Assembly (NCBI RefSeq): GCF_002027705.1
Contig: NZ_MBTG01000023.1
Span: forward strand, 62,001 to 126,000
Direction: 5' to 3'
DNA length: 64,000 nucleotides
Source of the DNA: Paenibacillus ferrarius
GTDB lineage: Bacteria; Bacillota; Bacilli; Paenibacillales; NBRC-103111
Shown piece after piece: positions 8,336 to 15,350 of this stretch; the first letter of the stretch is position 1, and each line of letters opens with the position of its first letter. The notes below the pieces were generated by a model. The model saw only the letters and a list, made by a program, of their open reading frames with translations. It did not search any database and had not been told where the DNA came from. The position numbers were made by a program, and so were the translations under genes.

Positions 8336-8376
8336 AGGGTCGAAGTCCGTCAAGTTAGCTGACATGCTTCGACCCT
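8336..8376 (-). terminator. Hairpin after the M56 peptidase gene
   Basis: The arms AGGGTCGAAG (8336-8345) and CTTCGACCCT (8367-8376) pair perfectly over 10 bp. The T-tail is weak (ATTTAG), so termination may be partial. Confidence 0.6.
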
Positions 8377-8396
8377 AGGTTCTACAGTCCGTTAGT

Positions 8397-9239
8397 TTAA
8401 ATAAGTCCATTAAGTACGATTACGATAAGCAAGGAACTGGCCATCCGTATAAGCGGCCAATGCAGCGACAATTTCATTTGAGGGTCCAAAATATGCTGAA
8501 TTCTGACATTCATAGATGTTTCGGCAAAAGAGGCGTGGGATAGGGAGATGATCTGCGGTGTCGGCGCCTGTCTGAGCAGCTTGAGAAGGGCGCTGCCTAA
8601 ATCTAAAGATTGCTTCATCTGGCTGATCGCGTACTTATCCGCTCTAAGTTCTATCATGATTGGATATTTCTCAGCCAGCCAAGCGAAAATAGGGATATAC
8701 CACATCGCTTTGGATAGGGTAGAAAGCAGCAATCCGGCCAGCGGATCGCGGTAGCGCACATGGCATTTCTCATGCTCAATGACAGCTTTAAGCTCATTCG
8801 GCTCCAGCATGTCGAGTAGTCCCGTCGATAACAGAATACGCGGCTTCCATAACCCCACTGTCATCGCAATTGGAGCTTGATACGAAATCATGCTGAGGGC
8901 ATTTGGACGAAGCCCAAATTGATCTTGATAATGCTGCGATAATGCGGATACTTCAGAGAGCTTCACAATCTTCTTGGCTTTCCATGTATCTCGTGCATGC
9001 TGCGCCATCAGCCATATCAGCAACCCGAATGTATGGAGAATCAGCGTATTTATCACGTACCAAGCAAGCGGTGCCGGCACATGCAGCTTTTGAAATAATA
9101 AGATGCACAAATCAAAAATATTAAAAAAGGCTCTCCATTTAAAAAGATGCTGGAGCAAATAAAGCAGCATTTGCAATAAAATGGCTCCCGATACGGCCAG
9201 AGAAGCGAGATACAACCCCTTGATTCGCGATTCCTTCAT
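8397..9239 (-). CDS. M56-family metallopeptidase, BlaR1-like without sensor domain
   Basis: A 280-residue membrane protease. Hydrophobic spans occur at about 10-30, 40-50 and 60-80, then a cytoplasmic peptidase part with the zinc motif HEKCH (H156, E157, H160), then a last span at the C-terminus. BlaR1/MecR1 carry an extra extracellular penicillin-binding sensor domain after the last span; this protein ends there, so it is not a beta-lactam receptor of the usual kind. It starts 2 bp after the repressor gene. The expected role is to cleave the BlaI-type repressor in response to an unknown membrane signal. Confidence 0.85.
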   Translation of the reverse strand: MKESRIKGLYLASLAVSGAILLQMLLYLLQHLFKWRAFFNIFDLCILLFQKLHVPAPLAWYVINTLILHTFGLLIWLMAQHARDTWKAKKIVKLSEVSALSQHYQDQFGLRPNALSMISYQAPIAMTVGLWKPRILLSTGLLDMLEPNELKAVIEHEKCHVRYRDPLAGLLLSTLSKAMWYIPIFAWLAEKYPIMIELRADKYAISQMKQSLDLGSALLKLLRQAPTPQIISLSHASFAETSMNVRIQHILDPQMKLSLHWPLIRMASSLLIVIVLNGLI

Positions 9240-9241
9240 CG

Positions 9242-9658
9242 TTATCGATCCTTTTTGAGTTCTTTGATTTGTTGCTCCAGCTTGTCGAGCAGATCAGGAT
9301 CTACTTTATCAAGCGCATCCACCATGTGAGTAACAGCCAATGAGCCGAACTCTTCAATGAGGTCAAACGTAAGCTCCTTTGATTGGGTTTCCATGAATTG
9401 CTCGCGCGTTACGACGGGTCTGTACATAAAAGAACGAGTAACGGATTTTTTCTGGAGAATACCTTTGTCCACTAGCCGGTTCATGACCGTCATCACCGTA
9501 TTAAAATTGATCGCTTTATCCTGATCCAGCTTGATCTGCACATCTTTGATCGTCAACTCCGCGGAAGTTCCCCAAAGAATTTCCATAATCTTCGCTTCCA
9601 AAGGGCCAAAAAAACGATTAAGCCCGGTTCCTTCATATTTAAAATTTTGCATTTTCAT
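9242..9658 (-). CDS. BlaI/MecI/CopY-family repressor
   Basis: A 138-residue winged-helix repressor: GPLEAKIMEILW, the recognition region NFNTVMTVMNRLVDKGILQKK, and a C-terminal dimerisation helix. I place the start at ATG 9658. The frame is open further upstream to 9712, but that stretch holds the -35 box, the -10 box and the operator, and AAGGAG precedes 9658. The protein should bind the operator at 9676-9692 (autoregulation) and the matching one at 8284-8300 before the DUF2231 gene. It is co-transcribed with the M56 peptidase that likely inactivates it. Confidence 0.88.
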   Translation of the reverse strand: MKMQNFKYEGTGLNRFFGPLEAKIMEILWGTSAELTIKDVQIKLDQDKAINFNTVMTVMNRLVDKGILQKKSVTRSFMYRPVVTREQFMETQSKELTFDLIEEFGSLAVTHMVDALDKVDPDLLDKLEQQIKELKKDR

Positions 9659-9675
9659 GATCGCTTCACTCCTTA

Positions 9676-9692
9676 CACTACAAATTGTAGTA
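9676..9692 (-). promoter_or_regulatory. BlaI-type operator before the repressor gene
   Basis: ACTAC-AAATT-GTAGT is a perfect inverted repeat with 5-bp arms and a 5-bp spacer (outermost pair C/A mismatched). Same half-site and spacing as the operator at 8284-8300. Confidence 0.8.
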
Positions 9693-9712
9693 GGCGGCAA
9701 GAACGAAGTCAA
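9684..9712 (-). promoter_or_regulatory. Promoter of the BlaI-M56 operon
   Basis: TTGACT (9712-9707) lies 17 bp from TACAAT (9689-9684), with the -10 box inside the operator. Same layout as the DUF2231 promoter. Confidence 0.75.
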
Positions 9713-9743
9713 GATTTGAAAGACGAATGGACATAATAAGATT

Positions 9744-9772
9744 TTGACAACGGGAGCGAGAAGCGATATAAT
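9744..9772 (+). promoter_or_regulatory. Consensus sigma-A promoter of the pirin gene
   Basis: TTGACA (9744-9749), 17 bp, TATAAT (9767-9772): both boxes are perfect. An A/T-rich tract with repeated AGTTA words lies between the start site and the gene (9783-9812) and could be an operator, as so strong a promoter is often repressed. Confidence 0.85.
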
Positions 9773-9826
9773 ACTTACATAAAGTTAGTTATTAATTATT
9801 ATATAGTTAATAAGGAGGAGTCACAC

Positions 9827-10591
9827 ATGAACATTCGCATATATGGTGCTGAACAGCAAGGCGTTGGAGCATTTGACGGAGGTAAGTTTCTGGAGCAGCG
9901 GGCAGTCAGCTTCCCAGGCGAGAAAACCGCGGTAGACCGCGTCGGCCCATTATTTTACTGGGCTTGGGGCAAAGCTGCCGATGTTGCCGAAATCGGCATG
10001 CACCCCCACAAAGCGTTCGAAATTGTCACCTATGTCATCGAAGGTCTCGTGGAGCATCGCGACTCCCTTGGTTCTCTGGAGACAGTAGCGGACGGCGGCG
10101 CGCAAGTGATCCAAGCCGGTTCCGGCGTCTATCACGCCGAGGCGTTCCGCACCGTAGGAAGCGAAGCGATGCAGATCTGGTTCGAGCCTCATCTCAGTGA
10201 AACGGTGAAAAAGCCGGCAACTTACCGCCAATATAATCACGAAACATTCCCGAGTCATCGCACCCATGGTTCTGTGGCCAAAGCCGTTATCGGCGGAGAA
10301 GCTCCGATTCAATTAGATACCGACGCTAATATGCATGACTGGACGCTTGATCCCGGCGCTTCATTCAGCTACCCTCTTGACCCAAGCCGTCAGCTGGCCT
10401 TTCTTATCATTCGCGGGCAGGGTGCCGCGGCATCAGGCGAGCTGCAGACGTTGTCCCATAAGGATTTTGTCGTAGCCCAAGCGACAGAGGAGGGCGAAGT
10501 CCTCCGGCTTCAAGCCGATGAGGAAGAGGGCCTTCGTGTCATCGCCATTGATGTTCCTGTAGATCCAGGGTACACCTTGTATCGCAAATAA
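9827..10591 (+). CDS. Pirin-family cupin protein
   Basis: A 254-residue bicupin. The N-terminal cupin carries the pirin metal ligands H59, H61 (HPHKAFE), H103 and E105 (YHAEAF), matching the four iron ligands of human pirin and E. coli YhhW. The C-terminal cupin lacks them, as in the family. Bacterial pirins act as quercetin dioxygenases or redox-linked regulators; which applies here is not visible. AAGGAGGAG precedes ATG 9827, and the promoter is full consensus. Monocistronic. Confidence 0.88.
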   Translation: MNIRIYGAEQQGVGAFDGGKFLEQRAVSFPGEKTAVDRVGPLFYWAWGKAADVAEIGMHPHKAFEIVTYVIEGLVEHRDSLGSLETVADGGAQVIQAGSGVYHAEAFRTVGSEAMQIWFEPHLSETVKKPATYRQYNHETFPSHRTHGSVAKAVIGGEAPIQLDTDANMHDWTLDPGASFSYPLDPSRQLAFLIIRGQGAAASGELQTLSHKDFVVAQATEEGEVLRLQADEEEGLRVIAIDVPVDPGYTLYRK

Positions 10592-10706
10592 TGGGGTCGA
10601 ATGGGGCTGAATGATTGCTGACTTGAAGCTAAATACAGCGGCGGATGCCATGTGAAGTGGCTGCTCCCTCATACGAGCAATGCCTGTGCTCACGGATTTC
10701 GAAAAG

Positions 10707-10885
10707 CCTGCGAATGTGCAGGCTTTTTCGAGCAAATCGTGTAAAAACGGCAGAAAGCCTGCGATTATGCAGGCTTTTTAAGCTTTTCCATCATAGAATC
10801 GAAAAAAGCTCTCAAAAGGATGCATATTCGCAGGCATTTCACCTGTTTGCTTATTCCCGAGCCGAAAAGGATGCATATTTGCAGG
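10707..10885. repeat. Four-box palindromic element, copy A
   Basis: Four 14-nt boxes: CCTGCGAATGTGCA (10707), CCTGCGATTATGCA (10758), then inverted TGCATATTCGCAGG (10821) and TGCATATTTGCAGG (10872). Start-to-start distances are 51, 63 and 51, and the centre of symmetry is near 10796, flanked by AAGCTTTT and AAAAAAGCT. Two more copies with the same geometry lie at 49746 and 55056. Confidence 0.9.
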
Positions 10886-10933
10886 AATATGCGCAGCGCG
10901 GCTTACGAACCTGAGGCAACTGCAAGACTATCA

Positions 10934-10987
10934 GCTTGTACTGCTTGTACTGCTTGTACTGCTTGTGCTGCTTGTGCTGCTTGAGCA
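10934..10987. repeat. 9-bp tandem repeat
   Basis: GCTTGTACT/GCTTGTGCT is repeated about five times in a row, then decays. It lies downstream of the stop codon of the small gene at 11023-11277. Confidence 0.85.
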
Positions 10988-11022
10988 ACCTATGCAAAAC
11001 TCAAGCCACAGACGAGTCGCTT

Positions 11023-11277
11023 CTACTGATTATTTTGCAGTCTTGCTTCTTCCTCTGTCAGCTCTTGAGCGAGTTGCTGCACCGCGGACGAGTCGGAATG
11101 CATCGTTGCTTGGTCGACCGACTTCTCCGCTTTGTTGATGGCATTCTGAGCCTCATCCAAAGTCTGAGAAGTCGGGTGAGAAAGCGCGTGGGAAACAGCG
11201 CGATGGACGTTTTCCACTGAATTTTGCGCCGATGATATCGGGTTTTGAGATTGACGGCTGGAATCTGACTGCGTCAT
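11023..11277 (-). CDS. Small hydrophilic helical protein, unknown
   Basis: An 84-residue protein with AGGAGG before ATG 11277. It has no cysteine and no membrane span. Ser, Gln and Ala dominate, and residues 17-80 show helix-friendly, heptad-like spacing (SVENVHRAVSHAL, DEAQNAINKAEKSVDQA). It resembles the many small acidic, spore- or stress-associated proteins of Bacillales in composition only. I do not recognise a family. Confidence 0.7.
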   Translation of the reverse strand: MTQSDSSRQSQNPISSAQNSVENVHRAVSHALSHPTSQTLDEAQNAINKAEKSVDQATMHSDSSAVQQLAQELTEEEARLQNNQ

Positions 11278-11335
11278 GATGTTGATTACCTCCTAGGGGC
11301 TGATTAGGTCACAATCGCTATCTTGAGGCATTTGG

Positions 11336-11812
11336 TCAGATTTTATACCAAGCCGCTGATTTCCTTGCTTTCAGCCCACGCTGCAAGCCTGCAAAAACAG
11401 CATAAGCAAGACTGGCGCCCAGCGTATTCAGTATCACATCGTCCACATCCAAACTGCCGACTCTAAGCAGCATTTGCAGTACTTCCAAGATGATTACCGA
11501 ACAACCAAAAAGCAGCAGGAACGCCACAAAGCGACGAGCCCAGAGAAATAAATAAGGCAGCACAAAGCCATAAGGTGTGAAGACACCGATATTCCCCAAA
11601 ATATTAATGATCCATGTCCGCATCGAAAAAGAATGGCTATGCAGCACATACATTCCAATTGTTCGAAAAGGCACCATGTTGTAGTGATAGGATCCACTCG
11701 TACGGATACTGCGCCCAAACCCCATAAACATCCAATACAGCAGACAGCCCGTAAAGCCTAGGAAAAACAGCCAAACCAATACTCTACCCAACCTTCCGTG
11801 CCTCCCGCTCAT
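11336..11812 (-). CDS. VanZ-family membrane protein
   Basis: VanZ-like protein with spans around an NMVPFRTI motif, NILGNIGVFTPYGF, EVLQ and DVDDVILNTLGA, all typical of the family. VanZ gives low-level teicoplanin resistance in enterococci; most homologues have unknown roles in the envelope. The frame is open up to a TTG at 11875, but that codon and its AAGGAGG sit inside the hairpin that appears to terminate the upstream htrA gene, so I prefer ATG 11812 (158 residues). The start remains uncertain. Confidence 0.82.
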   Translation of the reverse strand: MSGRHGRLGRVLVWLFFLGFTGCLLYWMFMGFGRSIRTSGSYHYNMVPFRTIGMYVLHSHSFSMRTWIINILGNIGVFTPYGFVLPYLFLWARRFVAFLLLFGCSVIILEVLQMLLRVGSLDVDDVILNTLGASLAYAVFAGLQRGLKARKSAAWYKI

Positions 11813-11872
11813 CACCCATTCACCGCTTCCCTTCCCAGTAGCCAAACAAAGCATCCAAACAAAATAACCAAA

Positions 11873-11913
11873 CAAAGAAACCTCCTTCAGTCTCCTGATA
11901 AGAGGTCTCTTTG
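11873..11913 (-). terminator. Terminator between the HtrA and VanZ genes
   Basis: CAAAGAGACCTC (11913-11902 on the minus strand) pairs with GAGGTTTCTTTG (11884-11873) over 12 bp with one mismatch, followed by TTTGG. The stem encloses a potential AAGGAGG site for an upstream VanZ start. Confidence 0.6.
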
Positions 11914-11923
11914 CTCAACAGTT

Positions 11924-14425
11924 CTATTTTAGAAATGTAAAGGACTCAAATGCTTTCGTTAAGCGAGCTTCGTTAACCTCCGTACGAACAGCTTCATCAA
12001 TACGAAGCGACACGGTATAAGTAATCTGATTTTGATTAAAAATGTAGATCGTTTCCTTGTAAGGAATTTTGGCAGTCGCATAGCTAATGTCGTATTTCTT
12101 CGCTTTCACATTTTGGAATAACGTCACTTCTGAATCCGAATACACATATTCTTTATCATTGGTATGACTTTTCTTTTGGGCAGCATCCTCGTCTTTAATC
12201 GCATTGTCGAAGGAGGTTTTGCTGTCTGCGCTAATCGAGAGATCACCGCCAGTGAATACGAAGGTTTTGTTGGCTTGATCCTTATTGTCATATGACTTCA
12301 TGCTCGTCCAATTCTCTGGAATTTGCAAGGCATACTTATATTTCTCATTCTTGAAAGGAACCACGCGGTCCGGATCCGCAAGCTCGTCCAGATCTTGAAT
12401 AAAACCAAGCTCTTGATCCATGCGGTCTTTGTCCACTTTGATTGACGAGGTCAAGGCTTTCTCCAGCTCATCCAGCTCAGTGCCCTTATCGTCCTTCGGA
12501 TAACTGACTCCGATCTCATATTTATACTTGTCCTTGATGAAAAAGAGGGAGTAGCCTGCGTTCCACTTTTTGCCCAGAGTATTCGAGTAGCCCAGCTTCA
12601 TAGCAGGCACACCAGCGAGCGTCAGCTCCACCGGCTCATCCATCGTGCGATATTTAGGCGCGTACTGCGCTTCAAACTGTTTCGTTTGACGATCTGCCCA
12701 CGCAGTCAGCGTATCTCCGGAAGAAGCCGAAGTCACACGCACATGTATCGCTTGGGAATAGTCATCGTTAAAGAAAGAGGAGCTGCCGGTATAACCGCCT
12801 TGCTGCCAATTGGATGGCAGGGCAAAGGACAAGCCATACTCATTCGTATACGTCGTATTCCCGCTCGAATACACCGAAATATCCCGCAACGACTCATCCT
12901 TGGTGTCAAAAGAAAGCTTGAAGCTGTCGAGCAGATCATTATAACTGTTTTGCTTAAAATCATTGTTGTAGTGCTCTTTGGTTACGAATAATTGCACTTT
13001 ATAAAGCTTGCCCTTATACAGATAGCCGCGAGTCTGAACATATCCTTTGTCCCCTGAACGACTAACGATTTTGGCGAAAGGCTGACCTTCCCGCTTCACA
13101 TACTGACGCTCCAGAATCGTCGCGGACGACTGATCCGAATACTCATCCTCTTCATCAGAAGCTAAGCGGCTAAGCAGCGCTGATGGCGACAGTTCATCGC
13201 TTTGCTTGCTATCCACCGTAATCGACAAGGAGAATTCACCCTTCGCATCGATGAAATTAACCGAATCCCCGTCATCCGATTGACGGCCCTTCACAAGGCC
13301 TGCCGGGTATTTCATCGACCATCCGAGATGGCTGTCTCCGATCTTCGTTTTGCCACGATCCGCATCCAAATACGAGCCCTCGGCATCTTCTGTCCATTTC
13401 GTTTCCCGCTGCTGCACTTCGCCCAGTGTAACCGATTTGGTTGCTGCCGAACTGCCAGACTGAATCTTGATATCCACTTTATCGCCTGGCAAGTAATGTT
13501 TAATCGCTTCGTTGTAATCTACCAAAGTCTTCACATTGGTGGTTCCGATAGAAACGAAAACATCATCCTGCTGAATGCCTGCCCCAGCGGCTGGCGAATC
13601 CGGATCTACATAAGCAACCCTTAATCCGGTTGAACTTGGCAAGCCTACTACCGCTTCCCAGCTTTCCTCCAGCTCGAGTCCCAGATATGGCCGTTTGACT
13701 TTCCCATATAGCTGGAAATGCTTCAAGACATATTTAACGGTGTCTATCGGTATGGCGAAACCGAGATTTTCCACACCAATTTCCGCATATTTCATCGTAT
13801 TAATGCCAATGACTTCGCCTTTCATGTTGATCAAAGCGCCGCCGCTGTTGCCTGGATTGATCGCGGCATCCGTTTGGATCAGCTGATATTGCGAGCTAAC
13901 CGAGCGGTCAAGTCCACTGACGATACCAACCGTAACAGAGTTTCTAAGCGCAAATGAGATCGGCGTCCCAATCGCAGCAACCGTTTCACCTACTTTAATA
14001 TCGGAAGACGATGCCAGTGTAGCCGGCGATAAGCCGGTAGCATCAATTTTGACCAAGGCCAAATCGCTTTCTTCATCCATATTCGTGGCATGCCCGTTAT
14101 AAGTTGTACCATTCGAAGTTACGACGACGATATTTTTCATATCCTTGACGACATGCGCGTTCGTGACGATAACCCCGTTGGACTCGACAATCACGCCCGT
14201 GCCGTGGGCCAAATTAAAACGGTTCTTCTCCATCGTCTTATTCGAATCCTTCGAAGGCTTGCCAATAATCGCTACAACGGAAGGCGACGTTTTCTCAACA
14301 ACCTTCGGAACCTCTGAATTCAATTCCGCTGCATAAGAAGGTGCAGGACCTTGCAAGGAAATAAGCAAAAACGCTGTCAGCAGCGCTATCATCCCTTTTT
14401 TCGTATATATATTCCATTTCCCCAT
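11924..14425 (-). CDS. Secreted HtrA-type serine protease with PDZ and three C-terminal PsbP-like repeats
   Basis: An 833-residue protein, about twice the usual HtrA length. A signal peptide covers residues 1-33 (cut near SYAA). The trypsin-like domain has the triad H91 (TNAHVV), D121 (SDLALVK) and S194 (GNSGGAL). A PDZ domain follows at about 255-330 (YLGLELEES, DSPAAGAGIQQDDV). From about 350 to the end there are three successive segments of 130-170 residues, each opening with a YxxxxPxxW-like strand (WSMKYPAGL, LSFALPSNW, YALQIPENW) and closing with LLDSFKLS, LTSSIKV or FESFTFL. These look like PsbP/DcrB-type alpha-beta domains. Probably an envelope quality-control protease; the tail may bind substrate or cell wall. 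Confidence 0.9.
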   Translation of the reverse strand: MGKWNIYTKKGMIALLTAFLLISLQGPAPSYAAELNSEVPKVVEKTSPSVVAIIGKPSKDSNKTMEKNRFNLAHGTGVIVESNGVIVTNAHVVKDMKNIVVVTSNGTTYNGHATNMDEESDLALVKIDATGLSPATLASSSDIKVGETVAAIGTPISFALRNSVTVGIVSGLDRSVSSQYQLIQTDAAINPGNSGGALINMKGEVIGINTMKYAEIGVENLGFAIPIDTVKYVLKHFQLYGKVKRPYLGLELEESWEAVVGLPSSTGLRVAYVDPDSPAAGAGIQQDDVFVSIGTTNVKTLVDYNEAIKHYLPGDKVDIKIQSGSSAATKSVTLGEVQQRETKWTEDAEGSYLDADRGKTKIGDSHLGWSMKYPAGLVKGRQSDDGDSVNFIDAKGEFSLSITVDSKQSDELSPSALLSRLASDEEDEYSDQSSATILERQYVKREGQPFAKIVSRSGDKGYVQTRGYLYKGKLYKVQLFVTKEHYNNDFKQNSYNDLLDSFKLSFDTKDESLRDISVYSSGNTTYTNEYGLSFALPSNWQQGGYTGSSSFFNDDYSQAIHVRVTSASSGDTLTAWADRQTKQFEAQYAPKYRTMDEPVELTLAGVPAMKLGYSNTLGKKWNAGYSLFFIKDKYKYEIGVSYPKDDKGTELDELEKALTSSIKVDKDRMDQELGFIQDLDELADPDRVVPFKNEKYKYALQIPENWTSMKSYDNKDQANKTFVFTGGDLSISADSKTSFDNAIKDEDAAQKKSHTNDKEYVYSDSEVTLFQNVKAKKYDISYATAKIPYKETIYIFNQNQITYTVSLRIDEAVRTEVNEARLTKAFESFTFLK

Positions 14426-14504
14426 GCTGCTCTCCCTCTCTTAACAAAATATGGCAGTAGCTAGAATCTAGCATATTTGAGAAAGAGAGACAATATAAAA
14501 ATTA

Positions 14505-15350
14505 TTAAGAAAGATTTCCGCATTCCATTATCCGCTCTGGGTGTGTGTATATCGTTAATTGGTCTCTGCGAATAAAACCAACCACGGTGATGCCCAGATC
14601 ATGAGCCAAACGAAGCGCCAAGTCGGTAGGAGCTGATTTGGATAACAGGATGCCCACGCCGATTTTGGCCACTTTGAGGACAACTTCGGAAGAAACTCTG
14701 CCGCTGAAAGCGATCACTTTGTCTCGAACAGACACCCGCTGTCTTAACAGATAACCGTAAATTTTATCAAGGGCATTATGCCGGCCAATATCCGCTCTGC
14801 CCAAAAGAAGCTCGCTCCCTGTGCATAGCGCGGCGTTATGAAGCCCCCCTGTGGCCTTGAAATCCGCTGATTGCTCCTGCAGCTGGTTCATTAAATGGAA
14901 GCACTGTGCAATGGTAAGCTGGAGCGGTGTGCGGACGGTTTTGGCGGTTCGGGCGTCATTATGGAAGTAAAACTGGCGGCTTTTCCCGCAGCAAGAGCCG
15001 ATGAAGCGCTTAGACACCATCTTCTGGCTTAATTGATGAAGGTTGCGCAGCTTCACATGGGCGAAGCCCCGCTCCTCCTCCAGCGTAAGCGACTCTATTT
15101 GATCGATGAAGCGGATAAGGCCCTCCGAGGCCAGAAAGCCTGCAACCAGGTCTTCCGTATCTGTCGGTGTATAGACCAGTGTAGCGAACTCTTCGCCGTC
15201 AATACGAATGGTCAGGGGTGCTTCTGTCGCAATTGTATCCTCTTGCGGAATGATTTCGGTCCCATTATAGCGATGAATCGTCCAAGTTGTCGTTGAAGAA
15301 AGCGCGGACTCTCTTGGAGCTTTATCCGGTTCGTCTTGCATCGTCTTCAC
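14505..15350 (-). CDS. fdhD: Formate dehydrogenase accessory sulfurtransferase FdhD
   Basis: A 281-residue protein. The family transfers sulfur from IscS/NifS to the molybdenum cofactor to activate formate dehydrogenases. Visible are the cysteine loop GSCCGKS that carries persulfide, DIGRHNALDK, and FSGRVSSEVVLK. It overlaps the oxidoreductase gene upstream by 4 bp if GTG 15350 is used; ATG 15341 with GGAG 8 nt away is equally possible. Translational coupling with that gene fits its role as maturation factor. Confidence 0.93.
   Translation of the reverse strand: MKTMQDEPDKAPRESALSSTTTWTIHRYNGTEIIPQEDTIATEAPLTIRIDGEEFATLVYTPTDTEDLVAGFLASEGLIRFIDQIESLTLEEERGFAHVKLRNLHQLSQKMVSKRFIGSCCGKSRQFYFHNDARTAKTVRTPLQLTIAQCFHLMNQLQEQSADFKATGGLHNAALCTGSELLLGRADIGRHNALDKIYGYLLRQRVSVRDKVIAFSGRVSSEVVLKVAKIGVGILLSKSAPTDLALRLAHDLGITVVGFIRRDQLTIYTHPERIMECGNLS

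Larger units (their letters stand above)
10592..11022. other. Gene-free stretch holding a palindromic element and a 9-bp tandem repeat
   Basis: No convincing gene. It contains the four-box palindromic element at 10707-10885 and the 9-bp tandem array at 10934-10987, listed separately. Confidence 0.7.

Noticed and set aside
9659-9712. Longer N-terminus for the BlaI-type repressor
   Set aside because: The extra codons cover the -35 box, -10 box and operator. Family members begin close to the MKMQNFKYEG start.
10433-10735. A 100-codon minus-strand frame over the end of the pirin gene
   Set aside because: It is antisense to a well-supported gene and runs into the palindromic element. No ribosome site.
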